DNA from: Bog-756 sp050014755
Lineage (GTDB): Bacteria > Actinomycetota > Acidimicrobiia > Acidimicrobiales > RAAP-2
Reading direction: 5' to 3'
Assembly: GCA_050014755.1 (NCBI GenBank)
Contig: JBEKCS010000012.1
Coordinates: 1 to 64,000 of the forward strand
Length of the DNA: 64,000 nt
Below the pieces are notes generated by a model that had not been told where the DNA came from, made no database searches, and was given only the letters and a program-made list of their open reading frames with translations. Positions 49,035-57,402 of the stretch are shown here, piece by piece (the first letter of the stretch is position 1; each line of letters starts with the position of its first letter). The position numbers and the translations under genes are program-made.

Positions 49035-49727
49035 ATGGACACGACCCCGGGAATCCTGGCCCTCGTCGGCGGTGGCGAATGGCAGGAGGGCTGCACCTTC
49101 GACGCCGACCTGCTCGCGGCTTCGGGGTCCGAGGAGGTACTGGTGCTGCCGACGGCCGCCGCCTACGAGCACCCCGAGCGCCTGGTGGCCCGGGCCGCTG
49201 CATGGTTCGAGCCGTTGGGCGGTCGGGTGGAGGGCCTGATGGTGCTCACCCGTTCCGACGCCGAGAACGACGGAGCCGCCGCCATCATGCGCCGGGCCCG
49301 CCTCGTCTATCTGGCCGGGAGCTCGCCGATGCACATCCGCAGTGTGCTGAAGCACTCCGGGGTGTGGGACGCGTTGGTGGCCGCGTGGAACGACGGCGCC
49401 GTGGTGGTCGGCTCGTCGGGGGCGGCCATGGCGCTGACCGACCCCATGGTCGACGCCCGGGGGGGAGGCCTCACCATCGGGCTCGGCCTGATCACCGGGG
49501 TGGCGGTGGTGCCCCACTTCGGCGACGACGCCGAGGACGAGCTCGGTCAGAAGATGCACCGGTCGGTGCTGCTGGCGCCGGCCGACACCCCGGTGGTCGG
49601 CATACCGGAGCGGACGGCGCTCATCCGCGACCCGCAGGGAAGTTGGCGCTCCGCTGGCTCCCGACCGGTCGCGGTGTTCCTCAACGGGGCAGCGGCCCCT
49701 GACGGGCTCGCCGCGCTTCCTGCCTGA
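49035..49727 (+). CDS. peptidase S51 (dipeptidase E/cyanophycinase)-like protein
   Basis: A 230-residue class-I-glutamine-amidotransferase-like fold. ILALVGGGEWQEGCTFD (residues 7-23) is the first strand with the oxyanion region, VYLAGSSPMHI (91-101) matches the conserved GG.P strand, and VVVGSSGAAMAL (123-134) is the nucleophile elbow, with Ser128 as likely catalytic residue. This is the layout of peptidase E and cyanophycinase. Length fits peptidase E better than cyanophycinase. The substrate would be an Asp-containing dipeptide if the family activity holds. Confidence 0.75.
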   Translation: MDTTPGILALVGGGEWQEGCTFDADLLAASGSEEVLVLPTAAAYEHPERLVARAAAWFEPLGGRVEGLMVLTRSDAENDGAAAIMRRARLVYLAGSSPMHIRSVLKHSGVWDALVAAWNDGAVVVGSSGAAMALTDPMVDARGGGLTIGLGLITGVAVVPHFGDDAEDELGQKMHRSVLLAPADTPVVGIPERTALIRDPQGSWRSAGSRPVAVFLNGAAAPDGLAALPA

Positions 49728-49728
49728 A

Positions 49729-49755
49729 CCGACCGGGTCGGACCGACCGGGTCGG
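49729..49755. terminator. tandem hairpins between convergent genes
   Basis: CCGACCGGGTCGG occurs at 49729-49741 and 49743-49755. Each copy folds as CCGAC/GTCGG with a three-base loop. There is no T-run, so this is a hairpin-type, possibly bidirectional terminator between the peptidase-like gene and the convergent cyclophilin gene. Confidence 0.4.
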
Positions 49756-49768
49756 CCCCTCGATCAGG

Positions 49769-50323
49769 TCAGTCGCCCTCGGTGATGGCGACGGCCTCGA
49801 TGACCACCTGTTCGGAGGGGGCTCCGGAGCGGCTGCCCACCGACTCGATGGCCTTGACCACGTCCAGTCCCTTGACCACCTTTCCGAACAGCGAGTAGTT
49901 CGGTGGCAGGCCGACGCCGTCGGGCCCGCTCACGATGAAGAACTGGCTGCCGTTGGTGTTGGGGCCGGCGTTGGCCATGGCGATCGAGCCGATCTCGTAG
50001 CGGCCGGGGGCCGGCAGCTCGTCCTCGAACTTGTAGCCGGGCCCGCCACGTCCGGAGCCCTCGGGGTCACCGCCCTGGCACATGAATCCGGGGATGATCC
50101 GGTGGAAGGTGACCCCGTCGTAGTAGTGCCACCGGGCCAGGAAGACGAAGTTGTTCACCGTCTTGGGGGCGGCGATCGGGTTGAGGGAGATGGTCAGCGC
50201 GCCCTTGTTGGTCAGCATCTCCGCTGTGTACGTCTTGGTCGGATCGATGATCATCGGTGGCGCGGCGTCGAAGCGCTGCGTCTTCGGGCTGGAGCCGTCT
50301 GCTGCGGGAATCTCGGGTGCCAT
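49769..50323 (-). CDS. cytoplasmic cyclophilin (peptidyl-prolyl isomerase)
   Basis: A 184-residue cyclophilin-type PPIase. Conserved elements include NFVFLARWHYYDGVTFHRII (the FHR with catalytic Arg), GFMCQGGDPEGSGRGGPGY, SIAMANAGPNTNGSQFFIV and FGKVVKGLDVV. It has no signal or membrane segment, so it acts in the cytoplasm. The ATG has AGGAG about 8 nt upstream. It is paired with a membrane-anchored cyclophilin 94 bp upstream on the same strand, probably a duplication. Confidence 0.92.
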   Translation of the reverse strand: MAPEIPAADGSSPKTQRFDAAPPMIIDPTKTYTAEMLTNKGALTISLNPIAAPKTVNNFVFLARWHYYDGVTFHRIIPGFMCQGGDPEGSGRGGPGYKFEDELPAPGRYEIGSIAMANAGPNTNGSQFFIVSGPDGVGLPPNYSLFGKVVKGLDVVKAIESVGSRSGAPSEQVVIEAVAITEGD

Positions 50324-50417
50324 GGATCTGCTCCTGGAGGTCGGGTGAGTCGCTGGTGAAGGTCGGTGCGGACTACGCCGATCGTACGGACCGTGCGGAC
50401 GGCGCGTGGCGGTGGCG

Positions 50418-51236
50418 CTAGGACACGGTGACGGTGACCGACAGCATCCGGTGGATGACGTCCGGTGGCACGCCGTTGGCGTCGGGGTTGGCGTTGCCGT
50501 CGGCGTTGATCTTCTGGACTACGTCCATCCCCGACGTGACCTGGCCGAACAGTGCGTACTGGGCCGGAAGGCTCTCGCCTTCGGGCCCGGCCACGATGAA
50601 GAATTGGTTGCTCGACGTGCCGGACGGGGCCTGCGCGGTCTTGGCCATGGCCAGCGATCCCAGGGGGTACTGGGGATTGGCGGTGGCGGGCACCTCGCCC
50701 TGAACGGTGTAGCCCACGGCACCGGACCCGGAGCCCGTGGGGTCGCCCGTCTGGTTCATGAAGCTCGGGATGACCCGTTGGAAGATGACGCAGTTGTAGT
50801 ACTTCTGGTCGGCCAGGAACACGAAATCGTTGACGGCGACCGGTGCGGTGCTGGCGTCCAGCGTGGCGACGATGGTCCCGACGTCGGTCTTGATCGTCGC
50901 GGTGTAGGTCTTCGACGGGTCGATCGTCATGGGCGGGGCCTTGAACTGCGGGTTCGGCAGTGCGGCCGACGGGCTGGACGGGCACCCCGCCGCCTTGGAC
51001 GCGGCGTCGGCCTTGGCCTGGGCCGGCGACACGGTCGTGGTGGAGGTCGTCGTCGAGGCGGTGGTGGAACTGCCGTGGCGGCCGAAGATGAGGAGTGACA
51101 GCCCCACCACGATCACCACGACGATACCGATGGTCACGTAGCGGCGGATACCTTTCCTGCGTTTGACCGCCTTCTGCTCAGCCTCGCGGCGAGCCTGTCG
51201 TCCGGCCTTCTGACGTTCGCGTTTCTCGGTTCCCAC
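50418..51236 (-). CDS. membrane-anchored cyclophilin (peptidyl-prolyl isomerase)
   Basis: A 272-residue protein. A strongly basic N-terminus (residues 1-32) is followed by one membrane helix (about 33-51), a Ser/Thr linker, and an extracytoplasmic cyclophilin domain with NDFVFLADQKYYNCVIFQRV, SFMNQTGDPTGSGSGAVGY, NQFFIVAGPEG and FGQVTSGMDVV. The FQR replaces the usual FHR, but the catalytic Arg remains. It would assist folding of exported proteins. A TACCCT -10 ends 7 nt before GTG 51236, which supports that start over the longer frame. Divergent from lysC. Confidence 0.9.
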   Translation of the reverse strand: MGTEKRERQKAGRQARREAEQKAVKRRKGIRRYVTIGIVVVIVVGLSLLIFGRHGSSTTASTTTSTTTVSPAQAKADAASKAAGCPSSPSAALPNPQFKAPPMTIDPSKTYTATIKTDVGTIVATLDASTAPVAVNDFVFLADQKYYNCVIFQRVIPSFMNQTGDPTGSGSGAVGYTVQGEVPATANPQYPLGSLAMAKTAQAPSGTSSNQFFIVAGPEGESLPAQYALFGQVTSGMDVVQKINADGNANPDANGVPPDVIHRMLSVTVTVS

Positions 51237-51243
51237 GGCCTGC

Positions 51244-51249
51244 AGGGTA
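51244..51249 (-). promoter_or_regulatory. leaderless -10 for the membrane cyclophilin
   Basis: TACCCT on the reverse strand, 7 nt before GTG 51236. Confidence 0.45.
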
Positions 51250-51316
51250 GCCGGTCCGAGCGGAGGGTCGACAGCAGCGACGGTGCCCGGCCGCCGGGTC
51301 CGGGCGCGACGGGTTG

Positions 51317-51322
51317 TAGCCT
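51317..51322 (+). promoter_or_regulatory. leaderless -10 for lysC
   Basis: TAGCCT, 8 nt before ATG 51331. Confidence 0.5.
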
Positions 51323-51330
51323 GGTGCACC

Positions 51331-52542
51331 ATGTCTCTCGTGGTCCAGAAGTTCGGCGGCACGTCGGTCGCCGATGCCGATCGCATCCGTGCCGTGGCCG
51401 ATCATGTGGCCCGGACCCGCAGGGCCGGCAACGATGTCGTGGTGGTGGTCAGCGCCATGGGCAAGACCACCGACCAGCTGGTCCGCCTGGCCGCGGACGT
51501 CAGCGCGGTCCAGCCGGAGCGGGAGATCGACATGCTCCTCACCGCGGGGGAACGCATCTCCATGGCCCTGTTGTGCATGGCCCTGGCCGATCTGGGGGTC
51601 GACGCCACCTCGTTCACCGGGAGCCAGGCCGGCATGATCACCGACACCGTCCACACCCGGGCCAAGATCCTGGAGGTGCGGGCCGACCGGCTCCGCGCCA
51701 CCCTGGCCGCAGGAGGGGTGCCGGTGGTCGCCGGCTTCCAGGGCGTGTCGACCGACAACGAGGTGACCACGCTCGGGCGGGGCGGTTCGGACACCACAGC
51801 CGTCGCCCTGGCCGCCGCCCTCGGTGCCGACGCCTGCGAGATCTACACCGACGTCTCCGGCGTCTTCACCACCGACCCCCGCATCGTGCCCGAGGCCCGC
51901 AAGCTGGCCCGGGTCAGCTACGACGAGATGCAGGAGATGGCCGCCACCGGCGGCCGGGTCCTCGCGCTCCGGTCGGTGGAGTTCGCCCGCAACCACAATG
52001 TCCCGCTCCACGTGCGCTCGAGTTTCACCTGGGAGCCGGGCACGTGGGTCGACAAGGAGGATCCGTCCATGGAGCAGGCAGTCGTCACCGCGGTGACCCA
52101 CGATCTGTCCGAGGCGAAGGTGACCGTCACCGGTGTGCCCGACCGGCCCGGGGTGGCAGCCAGGCTGTTCCGGGGCCTGGCCGACAAGAACGTCAACGTG
52201 GACATGATCGTCCAGAACGTCTCGCTGCACGGGACGACGGACATCTCGTTCACCATCCCCGAGTCGGACCTGGCCGTGAGCACCGAAGTGTGCGAGGCGC
52301 TCGTGCCCGAGCTGGGGGCCACCGGGGTGATCAGCGACGGCGACGTGGCCCGGGTGTCGCTGATCGGCGTGGGCATGAAGACCCACCCCGGGGTCACGGC
52401 CCTCACCTTCGAGACACTCGCGGCCCATGGCATCAACATCGAGATGATCTCCACCTCGTCGATCCGCATCTCGTGCCTCATCCGCGCCGGGCAGGCCGAG
52501 GACGCGGTGCGGGCCCTGCACGCCGCGTTCGAGCTGGCCTGA
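51331..52542 (+). CDS. lysC: aspartate kinase, alpha subunit (with internal beta start)
   Basis: A 403-residue aspartokinase catalysing the first step to lysine, threonine, methionine and diaminopimelate. The catalytic domain has VVQKFGGTSVADADRI (residues 4-19), the FQGVSTDNEVTTLGRGGSD active-site region and ALGADACEIYTDVSGV. Two ACT domains follow (about 265-335 and 345-403) for feedback control. An internal in-frame ATG at 52069 with a strong Shine-Dalgarno would give a separate beta subunit, as in Corynebacterium and Bacillus aspartokinases. asd follows after 60 bp on the same strand but with its own promoter. Confidence 0.95.
   Translation: MSLVVQKFGGTSVADADRIRAVADHVARTRRAGNDVVVVVSAMGKTTDQLVRLAADVSAVQPEREIDMLLTAGERISMALLCMALADLGVDATSFTGSQAGMITDTVHTRAKILEVRADRLRATLAAGGVPVVAGFQGVSTDNEVTTLGRGGSDTTAVALAAALGADACEIYTDVSGVFTTDPRIVPEARKLARVSYDEMQEMAATGGRVLALRSVEFARNHNVPLHVRSSFTWEPGTWVDKEDPSMEQAVVTAVTHDLSEAKVTVTGVPDRPGVAARLFRGLADKNVNVDMIVQNVSLHGTTDISFTIPESDLAVSTEVCEALVPELGATGVISDGDVARVSLIGVGMKTHPGVTALTFETLAAHGINIEMISTSSIRISCLIRAGQAEDAVRALHAAFELA
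52054..52071 (+). promoter_or_regulatory. internal Shine-Dalgarno and start of the LysC beta subunit
   Basis: AAGGAGG at 52054-52060 followed after 8 nt by ATG 52069, in frame with lysC (Met247). The product would be 157 residues carrying only the regulatory ACT domains. Confidence 0.75.
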
Positions 52543-52589
52543 CCCGGGCGGACGACCACCCGCCGCACAGGGCCTCCGGCAACCGCTCG

Positions 52590-52595
52590 TAGACT
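52590..52595 (+). promoter_or_regulatory. leaderless -10 for asd
   Basis: TAGACT, 7 nt before ATG 52603. Confidence 0.5.
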
Positions 52596-52602
52596 GGACA
52601 CC

Positions 52603-53634
52603 ATGCGCATCGGAGTGGTCGGGGCAACCGGACAGGTCGGCACGGTCATGCAGACGGTCCTGGAGGAGCGCGGCTTCCCGGTCGACGAGTTGCGCCTGTT
52701 CGCCTCGGCCAGGTCGGCCGGTCGGAGCCTGGTCTTCCGTGGGGAGTCGATCGTGGTCGAGGACGCGTCGGCAGCCGACGTCTCGGGCCTGGACATCGCC
52801 CTCTTCTCGAGTGGTGCCACCGCGTCGCGGGTGCTCGCCCCCCGGTTTGCCGAGGGCGGGGCCATCGTGATCGACAACTCGTCGGCGTGGAGGATGGACC
52901 CCGACGTCCCGCTGGTGGTCCCCGAGGTCAACGAGTCGGCGCTGGCCACCATCCCGAAGCGGATCGTGGCCAACCCCAACTGCACGACCATGGTGGGCAT
53001 GCCGGTGCTGAAGCCGCTCCACGACGCCGCCGGCCTCGAGCGGCTGATCGTCTCGACCTACCAGGCGGTATCGGGCGCCGGGCTCGCCGGGGTGGCCGAA
53101 CTCGACGCTCAGCTGCGGGCCACGGTCGATGCGGCCATCGGGCTCACCTTCGACGGATCGGCGGTGACCGGACCACCCGCCTCAATCTTCGCGGCCGCCA
53201 TCGCCCACAACGTCCTCTCCATCGCCGGGACGCTGGTGGAGGACGGATCGGGGGAGACCAACGAGGAGCAGAAGTTCCGGGACGAGAGCCGCAAGATCCT
53301 CGACATCCCCGACCTGGCCGTCACCTGCACCTGCGTGCGGGTCCCGGTGTTCACCGGGCATTCGCTGTCCATCGTGGCCGAGTTCGCCCGCCCTCTCCCC
53401 CCGGCCGAGGCCACGGCACTGCTGGCCGGGGCGCCGGGCGTCGAGCTCTCGGACCTCCCCACGCCGCTCGGTGCGGCGGGCATCGATCCGTCGCTGGTCG
53501 GGCGGATCCGGGCGGCCGAGGGCGGCACCAACGGGTTGGCGCTCTTCGTCAGCGGCGACAACCTGCGCAAGGGTGCGGCGCTCAACGCGGTGCAGATCGC
53601 CGAGTCGCTGGTGCGGCTGGGCGTCGTGGGCTGA
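52603..53634 (+). CDS. asd: aspartate-semialdehyde dehydrogenase
   Basis: A 343-residue NADPH enzyme that reduces aspartyl phosphate to the semialdehyde, the step after LysC. The nucleotide loop is GVVGATGQVGTVM (residues 4-16), DNSSAWRMD (91-99) and VPEVN (106-110) are family markers, and the active-site Cys127 lies in NPNCTT. STYQAVSGAG and the substrate-binding His in FTGHSLS complete the site. Length and order are standard for the Gram-positive form. Confidence 0.95.
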   Translation: MRIGVVGATGQVGTVMQTVLEERGFPVDELRLFASARSAGRSLVFRGESIVVEDASAADVSGLDIALFSSGATASRVLAPRFAEGGAIVIDNSSAWRMDPDVPLVVPEVNESALATIPKRIVANPNCTTMVGMPVLKPLHDAAGLERLIVSTYQAVSGAGLAGVAELDAQLRATVDAAIGLTFDGSAVTGPPASIFAAAIAHNVLSIAGTLVEDGSGETNEEQKFRDESRKILDIPDLAVTCTCVRVPVFTGHSLSIVAEFARPLPPAEATALLAGAPGVELSDLPTPLGAAGIDPSLVGRIRAAEGGTNGLALFVSGDNLRKGAALNAVQIAESLVRLGVVG

Positions 53635-53668
53635 CCGCGAGTAGCGGACCGCCCGGCCGGGCCCGACG

Positions 53669-54298
53669 TCAGTCGGCGATGGTGGTGGTGCGAGACAGCA
53701 CGGCGACCCGTTTCGCCAGGTTGACGGCGTGGTCGCCGAACCGTTCGTAGAAGCGGGCCAGCAGGGCCAGCTCGACGGCGACCGGCAGCGGCATGGTGCC
53801 GGCCACCACCTCCACGGTGAGACTCACGTGCAGGTCGTCCATCTCGTCGTCGAGGTCGTCGACCAACGCCCAGCCGCCGGCCTGGCGGTCGGCGTAGGCA
53901 TCGGTGGTGGCCCGCCACATGTGGACGGCCACCTCGCCCATCCGCTCGAGGAGGCCGCGGCTACGGGCGGACAGCTCGGCGCCGAGGCCGCGTGCCGCCC
54001 GCCTGGCGACGTGCTCGGCCAGGTCGCCGTTGCGCTCCAGGTCGGGCAGCATCCGGATCACGGTGACCAGATAGCGGAGCTGGTTGGGTGAGGTGATGCC
54101 GGCCACGGTCAGCTGCTGGAGGGTCAGTTCCTCGATGTCGTGGCAGACCGAGTCGACGACTTCGTCCCGGTCGGCCAGGGCCTTGGCGGCCTCCCGGTCG
54201 CCGGCCAGGAGGGCGTGGGTCGCTCCGGACACCGAGTCGCCGACCAGCGCGAAGAGCTGGAGCACCTTGCGGTCGATCTGCTCGAGGGGGGACTCCAC
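53669..54298 (-). CDS. phoU: phosphate signalling protein PhoU
   Basis: A 209-residue PhoU made of two similar three-helix bundles. Metal-site acidic patterns of the family are seen in DRDEVVDSVCHDIEEL (first half) and in VELALLARFYERFGDHAVNLAKRV (second half, the E/DxxxD-type motif). It links the Pst transporter to the PhoR sensor to restrain the phosphate-starvation response; neither partner is in the window. A TACGGT -10 ends 6 nt before GTG 54298. Confidence 0.92.
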   Translation of the reverse strand: MESPLEQIDRKVLQLFALVGDSVSGATHALLAGDREAAKALADRDEVVDSVCHDIEELTLQQLTVAGITSPNQLRYLVTVIRMLPDLERNGDLAEHVARRAARGLGAELSARSRGLLERMGEVAVHMWRATTDAYADRQAGGWALVDDLDDEMDDLHVSLTVEVVAGTMPLPVAVELALLARFYERFGDHAVNLAKRVAVLSRTTTIAD

Positions 54299-54304
54299 GG
54301 AACC

Positions 54305-54310
54305 ACCGTA
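54305..54310 (-). promoter_or_regulatory. leaderless -10 for phoU
   Basis: TACGGT on the reverse strand, 6 nt before GTG 54298. Confidence 0.45.
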
Positions 54311-54349
54311 TCGCCAACGGACGATCAGCCCGTTGGTGGCCCGGCACCG

Positions 54350-55651
54350 TCAGTCCGGAAGCGGGCCTTCCGGTTCGTCGACCGCGGCCGCGGTCTCCTC
54401 GCTCACGATGATGCGGGGCCCGGAGCCCCACGACAGATACCGCCACGACCAGTTGACGAACACCACGATCTTGTTGCGGAAGCCGACCAGGTAGACGAGG
54501 TGCAGGCCGAGCCAGGCCAGCCAACCGAGCGTGCCGCTCACCACCCGCCCGCTCCTGAACTGGGTGATCGCCGCTCGGCGTCCGATGGTCGCCATGATCC
54601 CCTTGTCCCGGTAGTGGAAGGGGCTGGTCGGCGTTCCGCCGAGCCGGGCCAGGATCTGGTGTGCGGCGTGTTCGCCGGACTGGATGGCCACCTGGGCCAC
54701 CTGGGGGCAGATGCGATCGGCGTCCTCGCCCGGCCCCCATCGCACCGCGGCCGCGTCGCCCACCGCGTACACGTCCTCGTGCCCCTCGACGGTGAGGTCG
54801 GAGTCCACCCGGAGGCGGCCGTTCGGGCCGGTGGGTGCGCCGATCGAACCGGCGACGGTGTTCTCCACGGTGACCCCGCCGGCCCACACCACGGTCCGGG
54901 TCGGGATGAACGAACCGTCGTCGAGCGCCACCCCGTCGGCGGTCACCGACTTGACGAGCGTGCCGAGCCGGAGCTCGACGCCCCGGCCGACCAGCGTGCT
55001 CGCCGCGTACTCTGCTGCGGACGGGCGGAACGGGGTGAGCAGCCTGTCGAGGCCGTCGACCAGGATGATGCGGCCGGCGGACCGGTGGAAGTGGAACCCG
55101 TCGTGCCTGACCGCCACGTCGAGGAGCTCGGCCAGCGCCCCGGCGACCTCCACCCCGGTCGGACCGCCCCCCACCACCACGAAGGTGAGGGCGCCCCGGC
55201 TGGTCGCCCCGTCCGGGCGGGCGTCGACGTCCTCGAGGCGCCGCAGGATGTGGTCCCTCAGACGTCGGGCGTCGGTGAGCGTGTACAGCGGGAAACTGTG
55301 GTCGGACGCACCCGGGATCCCGAAGAACTTGGCGGTGGCACCGCTGGCCACGATGAGCGAGTCGAACTGGACGGGGTCGGTGTCGGCCAGGAGGACCTCG
55401 CGCCGGTCCCAGTCGACGCCGGTGACGGTGGCCATCCGGAAGGTCACGTTGCCGGCCTTCCCGAAGATCACCCGGATCGGGTACGCGACGTCGCCCGACT
55501 CGAGACCGGCCGTGGCCACTTCGTACAAGAGCGGCTGGAAGGTGTGGAAGTTGCGCTGGTCGACGATGGTGACCTCGACCGGCCCGCCGATCAGCGCCCG
55601 GGCCGCGGAGAGGCCGGCGAATCCGGCACCGACGACCACGACCCGGTGCAT
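54350..55651 (-). CDS. ndh: type II NADH:quinone oxidoreductase
   Basis: A 433-residue two-dinucleotide-binding flavoprotein. The FAD site is VVVGAGFAGLSAARAL (residues 4-19) with QPLLYEVATAGLE, the NADH site is FVVVGGGPTGVEVAGALAEL, and the second FAD motif is VYAVGDAA, followed by CPQVAQVAIQSG, which forms the quinone site in NDH-2 enzymes. The C-terminus has the amphipathic, hydrophobic GWLAWLGLHLVYLVGF segment used for membrane attachment. It feeds electrons from NADH to menaquinone without pumping protons. Confidence 0.88.
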   Translation of the reverse strand: MHRVVVVGAGFAGLSAARALIGGPVEVTIVDQRNFHTFQPLLYEVATAGLESGDVAYPIRVIFGKAGNVTFRMATVTGVDWDRREVLLADTDPVQFDSLIVASGATAKFFGIPGASDHSFPLYTLTDARRLRDHILRRLEDVDARPDGATSRGALTFVVVGGGPTGVEVAGALAELLDVAVRHDGFHFHRSAGRIILVDGLDRLLTPFRPSAAEYAASTLVGRGVELRLGTLVKSVTADGVALDDGSFIPTRTVVWAGGVTVENTVAGSIGAPTGPNGRLRVDSDLTVEGHEDVYAVGDAAAVRWGPGEDADRICPQVAQVAIQSGEHAAHQILARLGGTPTSPFHYRDKGIMATIGRRAAITQFRSGRVVSGTLGWLAWLGLHLVYLVGFRNKIVVFVNWSWRYLSWGSGPRIIVSEETAAAVDEPEGPLPD

Positions 55652-55809
55652 CCGCCCATGCTTGCACAGAGGATCCCGTCCGGTCCCCGGGCCGGTCGCA
55701 CCCCCTCGGTACGCTGCGCTCGTACCGCGCCGGTCGCCCCGGTTGGACGGGGCGCCGCCCGCATCCGCCCGGGGTGCGGCACCGACCCGGCCGCGGGGGA
55801 GGAACCGCC

Positions 55810-57153
55810 ATGCTCACCGGAATCGCCCTCGGACTGGCCGCCGGCATCGTGCTCGGCATCGCCGTCGGCCTTCTGGCCCGCTCCGGCCAGGTCACCCGGG
55901 CCACCACGGCCCGGGCGCGCCTCGAGGCCGAGCTGGCCGCCACCCGCGCCTCGGCCGGGGAGCGGGCGACGGCCCTCGAGGATGTCCGACGCCAGATGGC
56001 CGGGGAGTTCGCACAGCTGTCCAGCCAGGCACTGCGCCAGAACGCCGACCAGTTCCTGCAGCTGGCCGATACGAGGCTGGGGGAGTCGCGGCAGGCGGCC
56101 GAGGGCGACCTGGCCCGCCGCCAGGAGGCGATCGAGCACCTGCTCGTGCCGATCGCCGAACAGCTCGGGAAGTACGACGAGGGGATGCAGGCGCTGGAGC
56201 GCGAGAGGCTCCGCTCCTACACGGCCCTGACCGAGCAGATGCAACAGCTGTCGACCTCCCACGACAGGCTGCAGAAGGAGACCCGCAGCCTGGTGACCGC
56301 GCTGCGCAGTCCCCAGACCAGGGGCCGGTGGGGTGAATTGCAACTCCGGCGGGTGGTCGAGATGGCCGGGATGCTCGAGCGGTGCGACTTCTCCGAGCAG
56401 GTCAGCTCGGACGGCGATGCCGGTCGGATGCGCCCGGACATGGTCGTCCACCTGCCCGGGGGGAAGAACGTCGCCGTCGACGCCAAGGTGCCGATGCAGG
56501 CGTTCCTCGACGCCAACGAGGCCGAGGACGAGTCGGTCCGGCGCATGCACCTGGCCAGCCACGGGCGCCAGATGAAGGCCCACGTCGACGCCCTGGCCAA
56601 GAAGGAGTATTGGAAGCGGGTCGACCCCTCGCCCGAGTTCGTCGTGGCGTTCGTGCCCGGCGACCCGCTCCTGACCGCCGCCCTGGAGCACGAGCCCGGG
56701 CTCATGGAGTACGCCGTGGCCAACCACGTGCTGCTGGCCACCCCCACCTCCCTGATCGCCCTGCTCCGGGCCGTGGCCTACGGGTGGCAGCAGGAGGCCC
56801 TCACCGAGAACGCCCGCCAGGTCCAGGTGCTCGGGGCGCAGCTCTACGAGCGGATCTCGGTCCTGGGGGACCATATGGCCGGTGTCGGGAAGAGCCTGAC
56901 CGGCGCGGTGGCCGCCTACAACCGGGCGGTCGGGTCGCTCGAGGGACGGGTCCTGGTCACCGCCCGCCGCTTCGTCGAGATGGGAGTGGTCGGGCAGGGG
57001 GAGCTGCCCCAGCCGGCACCGGTGGACTCGGCCACCCGGCCTCTCCAGGCATCCGAGTTGGTTGCCACCACACACAGTGACGACGGGATGTCCGTGCCGA
57101 CCGCTGGACACGCGGCCACCAACGACGGTCGGGGAGAGCTCAGGCCGACATGA
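55810..57153 (+). CDS. rmuC: DNA recombination protein RmuC
   Basis: A 447-residue RmuC. One N-terminal membrane helix (about residues 4-23) leads to a coiled-coil region (about 30-150), then the conserved nuclease-like domain with RGRWGELQLRRVVEMAGM, MVVHLPGGKNVAVDAKVP and LATPTSLIALLRAVAYGWQ. The DAK motif within VAVDAKVPM is the PD-(D/E)XK-like signature. It limits inversions at short repeats in E. coli. ATG 55810 has GGAGGAA 6 nt upstream; the longer frame lacks one. The C-terminal 35 residues are not conserved-looking. Confidence 0.9.
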   Translation: MLTGIALGLAAGIVLGIAVGLLARSGQVTRATTARARLEAELAATRASAGERATALEDVRRQMAGEFAQLSSQALRQNADQFLQLADTRLGESRQAAEGDLARRQEAIEHLLVPIAEQLGKYDEGMQALERERLRSYTALTEQMQQLSTSHDRLQKETRSLVTALRSPQTRGRWGELQLRRVVEMAGMLERCDFSEQVSSDGDAGRMRPDMVVHLPGGKNVAVDAKVPMQAFLDANEAEDESVRRMHLASHGRQMKAHVDALAKKEYWKRVDPSPEFVVAFVPGDPLLTAALEHEPGLMEYAVANHVLLATPTSLIALLRAVAYGWQQEALTENARQVQVLGAQLYERISVLGDHMAGVGKSLTGAVAAYNRAVGSLEGRVLVTARRFVEMGVVGQGELPQPAPVDSATRPLQASELVATTHSDDGMSVPTAGHAATNDGRGELRPT

Positions 57154-57311
57154 CCCGGCGTAATCTCCCTGGTCAGCAGGGTGCGGCCCGGGCCGGACCG
57201 CCTTCGGGGCCCCGACGACCGCCCGTCTCCAGCGGCTCGAACCGTACGCCTTCGGGTGGCACCCATGCGGTTGTGCGGTAATTCTCAGCGAATTCCAAGG
57301 TGGGGACGGTA

Positions 57312-57364
57312 GAAACCAGGCTGTTGGTATCCCTCCGGTCGATCACCTTCCGGGGGCTGGTTTC
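57312..57364. repeat. inverted repeat upstream of the UDP-sulfoquinovose synthase gene
   Basis: GAAACCAG (57312-57319) and CTGGTTTC (57357-57364) are perfect inverted copies 37 nt apart, with a GC-rich inner segment that can also pair (CCTCCGG against CCGGGGG). The following Shine-Dalgarno AAAGGGAG lies at about 57388-57395. It may be an RNA leader structure or an operator. Confidence 0.3.
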
Positions 57365-57402
57365 ACCGCGCTGGGAAGCTAGGGCAGAAAGGGAGATTCC
57401 GC

